Origin: Diospyros lotus
Taxonomy: Eukaryota; Streptophyta; Magnoliopsida; Ericales; Ebenaceae
Assembly (NCBI RefSeq): GCF_014633365.1
Contig: NC_068338.1
Location: forward strand, 13,030,616-13,094,615
Reading direction: 5' to 3'
Length of the DNA stretch: 64,000 bases
Below, piece by piece: positions 57,135 through 64,000 of the stretch. A program made the translations under genes and the position numbers. Positions within the stretch are counted from its first letter, which is position 1; each line of letters begins with the position of its first letter. Below the pieces are notes generated by a model. The model was not told the origin of the DNA and did not search any database. It worked only from the letters and a program-made list of their open reading frames with translations.

Positions 57135-58653
57135 TAAGCTCGATATTTTCATCTTATGCAAGTGTTTAATGTATTGTGTGCTTGTTTCAATCATTTTTAT
57201 ATCTGTTTTGGTGTTTGTTTGCATTGTTTTCCGCTGCTCATCCAAGATTGTCAAACCATTTAAGGGAATGCTTAGTCGATCAGATTGTTTCGGTTAGTTG
57301 ACCAAAGTTAGAACTTTTCGATTTTGGATGGCTTCAGTCGACCGAACTTAGACCCAAATCTTCGGTCAACCGTTGTTGGAGCCAATCGACTGAACATGTA
57401 AAACTAGCTTAGAACGGATAATTGTTATGAAATTTGGTTTACCGATTATTCTAATGGGAGGATGTATTGACTGTTTTAGAGATGGTCAACTAATCCGGGA
57501 CCACAAGAGAATTATGGTGGACTATTTTCATACTTTCGGTTTGCTAGTTATCCAATTTTCTGAGGTATTCGCTTAGATGTAATTGGATTACATTGAGTAG
57601 GCTTATACCGAAAGAGAATTATGATGCAAGATGCCATGAGACCGAAATTGGTAGCACACATTACATAAACATGGAAATATTTGAAATTGGATTTTAAAAG
57701 TTTATGCGAACAAGATCAATTGGATTGATCAGGGTAATCATGGGCTAATTTAATGGGATTGAATGTATTGGAATGAATGGTTATAGGTATTCAGTCAACA
57801 AATATGTAATATTATTTATTCATTCAAGTTATGAAGAGACATAAGTCTCCATATCCTTTCTTTCATTTTTAGAATCATTTTTATAGTTAAATTTTTCTTG
57901 TAAAATCGAAAGAAAGAGCATCAAGGTGTTGGTGTTGACGGAGACACTGAGATGTCAAGAATTGGTACCTCGAGGGAACAAGTGAATTGGATTAATTGCA
58001 GCAGAATTATTTTGTGGTTAAATGTCTCTTGGAAAGCTTCCTTAAATAGATCCTGAGCCTCGAGTCTAATTAATAGCTTAAGGCCCATGAACATCTAGGA
58101 TATGCATGTATGCGTTTTGTTTTATTATAATATTAGATTTAAACGATGAATTGGATTCATTGTGGCCCTCCATCGTCGTAGGATAAGTCATTGCTTGATT
58201 AAGTGTGTTATGTTTGCCCAAAGGTTGGAGGGTACATTTCTTAAGAGTTGATTGATTTTCCTCTTCAAGTATTGGATGTTGTCAGTTACTACACACGAAT
58301 ACGGCCAACATGCCACTAAAGTGTTAAGTTTGTATATGTTTAAGTGGATCGTTAGCCAGGGCGATGGGTGAAATCTAACTGTCACTATCCTAGAAACCAC
58401 CAAAGTGTTGTGGATTAAGAGACATAGGGGCCGAAGATCAAGCTCCACATTGGATGTGGAAAGGAAACAAGGAGTTGTCTATTTGATTAGCCACTACAAG
58501 TCTTCAACGGGACTCGCGTTTACCACTCAAGAAGTGTGGATTCGAAAAAGTTAGTGGCAGGTACCTTTAATTCAAGATCAAAATTAAATGGATTTTTCAA
58601 GATAATCAAACTGACAAACTTTAAATTCTTTTGTAAATAAATTTCTTTTTAAA
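57135..58653 (+). other. leader of element C
   Basis: About 1.5 kb without gene, alignable with the leader of element A once the solo LTR there is removed. GTCGACCGAA, GGTCAACCG and AATCGACTGAA words cluster at 57270-57400. Confidence 0.75.
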
Positions 58654-59460
58654 ATGAAAAGTCAATCAAACCCTCTTTCTCGCATTCTGGACAAAAATGT
58701 TTTTTTAATGGGACCAAATTTTGTTGACTGTCTTAGAAATTTAAAACTGGTTTTAAATATAGAGAAAATCACATATGTCTTGGATCGATTTGTTCCTATC
58801 GAACTTCCCGAGGGGTTCGGAAAGGAGAAGCATGTGGTTTGGGAGGAGATGCATAACCATGACTATAAGGGTAGGAACTACATACTCGCCTCCATGAGCA
58901 ATGAGCTTCAGAGGCTGCATGAGCATATGCGGACTGCTGTTGAGATGATCTTAAATATGAAGGAACTATATGGGGAGTAGAGTAGGACTGCTCGATATGA
59001 GATATCAAAGCAGTTGTTTCGAGCCTGGATGTTGGAGGGCGCTGATGTGGGAGATCATGTGTTGTCCATGATTGATCTGATTAATTAATTGGACGCACTA
59101 GATTTCCACATGGATGCAGATCTTCAGATTAATTTGATCCTGTAATCACTCCCTAAGTCATTCTCCGAGTTTATCATTAACTTTAATATGAATAAAATCC
59201 AAAGCAGGCTCCCGGAGCTACTTAACATGTTGAGGACAATTCAAGCTAAGGTTAAGGGGAAGGGTAAAGGACGTGTTATTTCAATTACCCCAACTTCTAG
59301 ATCTTCTAGGAGGAGATCTACCTCCAAGAAGAAGAAGTTGGTAGGGCCCAAGAAAGAGATCTCCAAGGGAAAGTCCAAAGCGAATGTTCCAAAGTGAAAG
59401 TATTTCTTTTGTGGGTAAGACGGACATTGGAAGAGGAATTGCCCAGACATTTAGCATGGC
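58654..59460 (+). pseudogene. element C gag with zinc knuckle
   Basis: MKSQSNPLSRILDKNVFL opens a frame of 108 residues (ITYVLDRFVPIELPEGFG, ILASMSNELQRLHEHMRT), stops at 58978, continues DVGDHVLSMIDLIN and LDALDFHMDADLQINLIL, then MNKIQSRLPELLNMLR and a Lys/Arg/Ser-rich tail, and FFCG*DGHWKRNCPD, a CCHC knuckle interrupted by a stop. It is the best preserved copy of this gag in the window. Confidence 0.88.
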
Positions 59461-59519
59461 CTTAGGGGCAAGCATAGGGAAACTCAGGGGCAGGTATTCC
59501 TTCTTCCTTGCTTGCGATT

Positions 59520-60313
59520 GAGATTATCAATTCTATTAGTCGTTCTCATATTACTTGGATTTTGGATTCTAGTACATCATCTCACATATGTGTTTGCATG
59601 CAGGATCTACAAACAAGTAGGCTGCTTCGGAAGTGAGAAGTCGTCCTTAGAGTGGGGAATGGAGCATCTATTGATCCAATGGCTATAAGGAGCTCTTCTG
59701 TTACTTTGTCTACCAGGCATGTATTGAAATTAAAAGACTGTTTGTATGTATCAAAAACTATCAAAAATGTTGTTTCCATCCATAAGCTTGTAGAAGAAAA
59801 TTATGAATTTTCATTTTCTAACAATATGTGTAATATTCATTTTAAAAATGAATGTGTTGGAATAGGTACATTGGTCAATGGTCTTTATGTTTTGGAAATA
59901 CATGAGTTTATGAGAGATGGAAATGCAAATATTGCAACCATGAGCAGTAAGAAGTGTTCTCACGATATCAGTGTTGATCTTAAGCATTTATGGCACATCA
60001 GGCTATGCCATATCAATGAGAGAAGGATTAGCGAGTTGACCAAAAGATAATTTATTATTCCCATTGGTTCTAAACTGAGGCTGACTTGCGAGTCTTGCCT
60101 ACTTGGTAAAATGACTAAGCAACCTTTTGTTGGACAAAGTGAAAGGGTTGATGATTTGCTAGGTCTAATTCACACTAATGTATATGGGTCGATCTCTGTA
60201 ATGGCCAGAGCTAGCTATTTATGACCTTTACTAACAACTATTCGCATTACTAATATGTGTACTTGATAAAATACAAATTCGAGGCGCTTGAGAAGTTTAA
60301 GGACTTTAGGGCA
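59520..60313 (+). pseudogene. element C protease and start of integrase
   Basis: ITWILDSSTSSHICVCM is the protease site with DSGA altered to DSST. The open frame 59652-60050 covers GNGASIDPMAIRSS, STRHVLKLKDCLYV, NVVSIHKLVEENYEF, then LWHIRLCHINERRISELT (His-His of the integrase zinc domain), and after a stop CESCLLGKMTKQPF. IHTNVYGSISVMARAS is the decayed first-Asp region (Asp changed to Asn). The element breaks off in EALEKFKDF at 60313. Confidence 0.85.
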
Positions 60314-63058
60314 TGAAAGATCACCCAAGATGGGGGTGAATTGAGTATTTTGGAGATTTTTAAAATTATTTGAAATATGATGAAGTAAATTTATTTGAAA
60401 ATAATATTTTTATTAAACTAAAAATAGATGCAACAACAGATAATATATACAAGCATATATGCATCATAAAAGATTTTTCATAAGGATCATTTTTTGAGGA
60501 ACTTTAATCAATTGATATATATATATATAATATTGATATGAGAATGTATGCATTTAAGAAAGAAATTCAATAAATATTTTGGCATCAAGAAGAAGCAGTT
60601 TGAAACACATGAAGCTAACTTGTGCATTTGAGAAATAAGTGTACTTAGATAGATTTGAAAAGCATTTTATATGTAGTGAAAAACTGATATTTGAAAGACA
60701 TTGAGCGTGCAATAGGAACCATTATAGAAATGATTAATTAAGATTGAAATATCATGTGACTACATAGTATAGAATAAAAGAGATCTTTTATGAAAACTGA
60801 ATGTAAAAATATTTAGTCATACAATTTTTATATAAAGGTAACGAAGAGCATTTGAAAGAAAGAACTAGGAAAACAGTCATGAAGATGTACAAGGATATAA
60901 TTTTTAAGATGATTCCAACTGGGAAAAACATTTGAATGACAGATCAAAAGAAATGCTATGAGATGTATTTATGTATAAAGACATTTGTATGACAAATAAA
61001 AGAAATGTTGTTAAAACAAAAATATAAAAGACATGTAACATGAACACAACAAATTTAGAGTGGTTCGGCCAACTGCCTAGTTCACTACCTTAGCTCCTCA
61101 TTAAAGATTTTGAAATCTTTCACTAAGGGATTTAGTTTTTAGGGTCCAACTATAACCCATAGTTTTTACAGATTCAACTATAACCTTCACTTTTAATTGG
61201 CTAAGTAGGAGTCTCAGGTTTCACAGGAGCAATTGTAACCTTTATATAAGGCCTTTTTACACTTGGCTCAGCCACAACCAAGACATTACCCTTCAAAGCA
61301 CATGCATAACCTTTTACAAGTTTTATAGAATATGTGAAAAGATTTCTCAAGAGAAAAAATATAAGATTATATAATGATACCAAATATTCTCTTGAACAAA
61401 AGAGAGTTACAAGAATAAATGGATGAAGCACTCAACTCTCTTATAAAATCTAGTTTATAAAGATATACATGAAATCTCATAAGATAATTCCTTAAAGGGA
61501 AAGAAAGACTGAATCATGAAGAATACTCACTCAAGCATTTTGAAATTGGCTTGAAAAGGATTAGGCTTGTTGTGCTTAGATTAGCTCTAGGTTGCTCAAA
61601 CATCAGCACCTATTACTATGTCGAAAGCATAAGCTTTCTTGATGTCTTATCGATAATGACTCTTTACAGCTCTTGGCCTTTTTATTGAAGCTTGAGACTT
61701 GGATTTGGCATTGATCCCTACATAAGCTCATAGCTTCTTTTGATTTGATCGATAAAGGTCAAATTTGTTAGGAAAAAAAATGAATATTATAAACATAAAC
61801 ATTTAGCACATTGTGCATAGACATATTTATCAATCTTTTATAAGAGAACATGGATAGACTTCATAGAATAAAGAATTAAGAATCTAACAGTCAAATTGTT
61901 CTCTTTTTGTTCTCTGAGTAACGGTTATAATTTTCAAAATTAAATGCCAGTTATTCGATTAACTTATAGACTTACTCGACTAATAAAGCGTATACTCAAT
62001 TATATATTTCAAGTAATCGATTATATATAAGTCTCAATCGAGTATGACAAAGTCATTACTCGATTAACGCAGAAGCCATAGAGATTTTGCATTAAGCACT
62101 CGACTACTAGGCTAAGCTTATTTGACTAACAAAAACAATCACTTAAGTACAAACATTTGATACTCGATTATATTTAAGACCAGTGACTTTGCTAGATTCT
62201 ATCAAATCCTTACTCAACTAACACATAAAGATACTCAATTATAAAAATACATTAGTCGATTGATAAGAAGTCTATACTTGATTAAGGAGATGTTTGGAAT
62301 TTTAATACAAAAAATATACTTGATTAAAATAGTTCCTTACTCGACTAATTTTAGAAATACAGAGAGTTTATATAATATACTCGAGTAGGAAACCTTAATA
62401 GTCGATTGAAAATAATTTTGTTGAAAACACTTAATCAACTAATTTGAAAAGCATACTGAGCATTACTCGACTGAAAACATGCTCAGATTTCATAGCTATA
62501 GAAATACTCGATTAATCTCCAAAGCATACTTAAGTGTGAAGAAATAATACTCGATTATATGAAGTAGCCTACTCGATTATAGCTTTAAGAAACATAACTT
62601 TTGCAAGAATATACTCGAGTATGTTTTTATGATAGCCGATTGAAACATATCGATACTCAATTATTTTGAAAATAAACTAAGCAATACTCGATTGATTGAA
62701 AAGCCATTTTTAGATTGAAAATATTTGTAGAAGCTTTGAAAGATTAGTTTCCTTTGCCTTCAAAAATGTTATAGACACATATACTTAGTCTAACAAAAAA
62801 CATTTATACTTAGCCAATTTTTCATGAAGATTAATTTTCAGTATACCCGACTTAAAAAAAATACTCAGCTATGTTGAAATATATATATATATATATAAGT
62901 CCGAAGTTCTCCAATTTAAGAAAAAACATTTTTATAAGTTTCATACTACCTAATCATCCAAAAATCATGGTTGGATATATCTATTTAATAAAACATGATA
63001 GTTTTTGAAAATGTATAAGAGAAAGATATTTTAATGGCTTGGATCAATTTTTGGAGAT
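60314..63058 (+). mobile_element. unclassified element inserted in C, right end outside window
   Basis: Starts TGAAAGATCACCCAAGATGG GGGTGAATTG after flank GGGCA. This opening, and GAGTGGTTCGGCCAACTGCC at about 61058, are phrases I associate with abundant unclassified plant repeats, but I cannot assign a family. No second target copy is seen before 64000. Contains a dense TACTCGATTA motif cluster. No coding domain; frame 61201-61431 is chance. Confidence 0.5.
61940..62700. repeat. TACTCGATTA / TACTCGACTAA motif cluster
   Basis: About 25 copies of a 9-11 bp word (ACTCGATTA, ACTCGACTAA, AGTCGATTGA, ACTCGAGTA and one-base variants), spacing about 15-45 bp, with unrelated DNA in between. The TCGA core is the most conserved part. 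Same design as the 37290-37880 cluster with a different word. Confidence 0.88.
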
Positions 63059-63510
63059 TTGATGGCTGGGATGAATAATTTTCCCACCCACATGCAGCAT
63101 CTCAGTGTCTCTCTCCCTTTCCCTCTGTCTTTCTCTCTCTCTCTCTCTCCCTCCTTCTCACCCACCCACCTATCCCCAGCCCCTTATCTCTTTCTCTCTC
63201 CCTCCCGCCCACCCATCCCCATCTCCAACCCCCCTCTCTCTTTCTCTCTTTCTCCCTCCCACCCACCCATCCCCCTCTCATACTCCAATCGAAGTTGTCC
63301 GTCGCTACCGCCTGAAGCTTTATTAGGGTTCCTCACTGCTCAAAGTCATCGCCGCCTGAAGCTCCGTCGCGGCCTCCTCGCTGCTCAAAGTTTCCAAGGC
63401 CTCAAGCTCCATCGTCGCCTCCTTGCTGCCTCAACACCGTCGTCGCCTCCAGCTCCATCGCATCCTCCTCACCGCCTCTGTTGAATCGCCTCCGCTGCCT
63501 CAAAGGTATA
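63059..63510 (+). other. CT-rich stretch resembling a plant gene 5' leader
   Basis: (CT)n and CCCACCCA tracts (63105-63275), then GC-richer sequence with GTCGCCGCC-type triplets, ending CTGCCTCAAAG|GTATATATG (63489-63508), a good splice donor. A 141-residue frame (63059-63484) is Ser/Pro/Leu-rich low complexity without any domain. It could be the first, untranslated exon of a gene continuing beyond the window, or gene sequence carried by a transposon. Not called as a gene. Confidence 0.35.
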
Positions 63511-63620
63511 TATGTATTTTGTGTGTGTGTGTGTGGAATATGTATTGTGTGTTTGTGTGTGTATATATTTACATAACATTATATAGATATATATATAATG
63601 TATGCATTATATATATATTC
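63510..63620. repeat. GT and TA microsatellite
   Basis: (GT)n at about 63521-63533 and 63547-63562 followed by TATATATA runs to 63620. Confidence 0.8.
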
Positions 63621-64000
63621 CGTGTATTGTAGCTCCTAGATTGTTGCTCCTAATTTCTTTTTCCTATTTATGTATTTAGTGTATTCTGTAGGTGGGGTGG
63701 CTGGATGTTAAATAATGAAGCAAAATAATATTAATGAAGTTAAGATAAGCAAAAAAACAGACTCTTTAATTTGAAAATTTCACTTTTTATTTCCCTTTGA
63801 TCCTTTATCCGTTTCCTATAGGTTTCTTGATATCACAATAAGTTGCGTTGTTTTGTAGTTTTATTCTATTTCTTTTCCTACAGAACTGCATCTCAGACTA
63901 CTTCTTTAGCCATCAGTATAGGTTAAAGTGAACTTACACTAGAACAACAAAATAGATGATGGAATGAGGATACCTGACAGCATTTTGCAATAATTGTGTG
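63621..64000. other. non-coding to window end
   Basis: No frame or domain is recognised. A pyrimidine tract with TTTTCCTACAG (about 63874-63884) could be a splice acceptor pairing with the donor at 63506, but there is no further support. Confidence 0.3.

Noticed and set aside
63059..63484. 141-residue Ser/Pro/Leu frame as a coding gene
   Set aside because: Translation of CT- and CCA-rich DNA; two frames are open at once. Kept only as a possible 5' leader.
1..64000. tRNA or rRNA genes
   Set aside because: I found no GGTTCRANYCC-type arm with matching acceptor stem and no rRNA motif by eye. A covariance-model scan would be decisive.

Overview
The window is plant nuclear DNA, almost certainly from a flowering plant. 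It holds one large intronless G-type lectin receptor kinase gene of the LECRK type, a Helitron with plant-style introns, a CACTA element, and Ty1/Copia elements with initiator-Met-tRNA primer sites (TGGTATCAGAG). I cannot name the species. Base composition is AT-rich, and most open reading frames listed by a six-frame scan are chance or transposon remnants. No tRNA, rRNA or CRISPR array was recognised.

Left part (1-14.3 kb): a decayed Helitron Rep gene on the minus strand runs off the left edge. It is followed by short tandem arrays (18-, 57-, 63- and 34-bp units), a Ty3/Gypsy gag remnant on the minus strand with its primer-binding site and adjoining LTR end, a probable plus-strand LTR with TATA box, a MITE-like element and AT-rich sequence without genes.

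Gene part (14.3-25.4 kb): the only intact-looking gene is the LECRK-type receptor kinase (14322-16724). It is followed by a CACTA fragment split by a solo LTR, then by a 3'-terminal copy of the same kinase gene (20364-20535) with its 3' flank. That flank has itself been split by two LTR-derived insertions. The flank of the intact gene serves as the empty-site reference, so the insertion points can be read to within a few bases.

Right part (26-64 kb): a deep nest of Copia elements of one family. Element D (LTR 27079-29071) was entered by element C (starts 29120). C's 5' LTR was entered by element A (30323-56178). A's 3' LTR was entered by element E (45177-54627). A also carries three solo LTRs (32456-34204, 36297-39014, 40970-43049) and an inverted E-family LTR fragment (39736-40339). 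C is broken again at 60314 by an element that leaves the window. All gag-pol copies are pseudogenes, with stops, frameshifts, lost RT Asp residues and deletions. The target-site duplications I could read support the order of events.

The feature I find least explained is a recurring habit of these elements: each carries a cluster of a roughly 9-18 bp degenerate motif, often centred on TCGA or ATTCGAAT. The motif is homogenised within an element but differs between elements, even at homologous positions.
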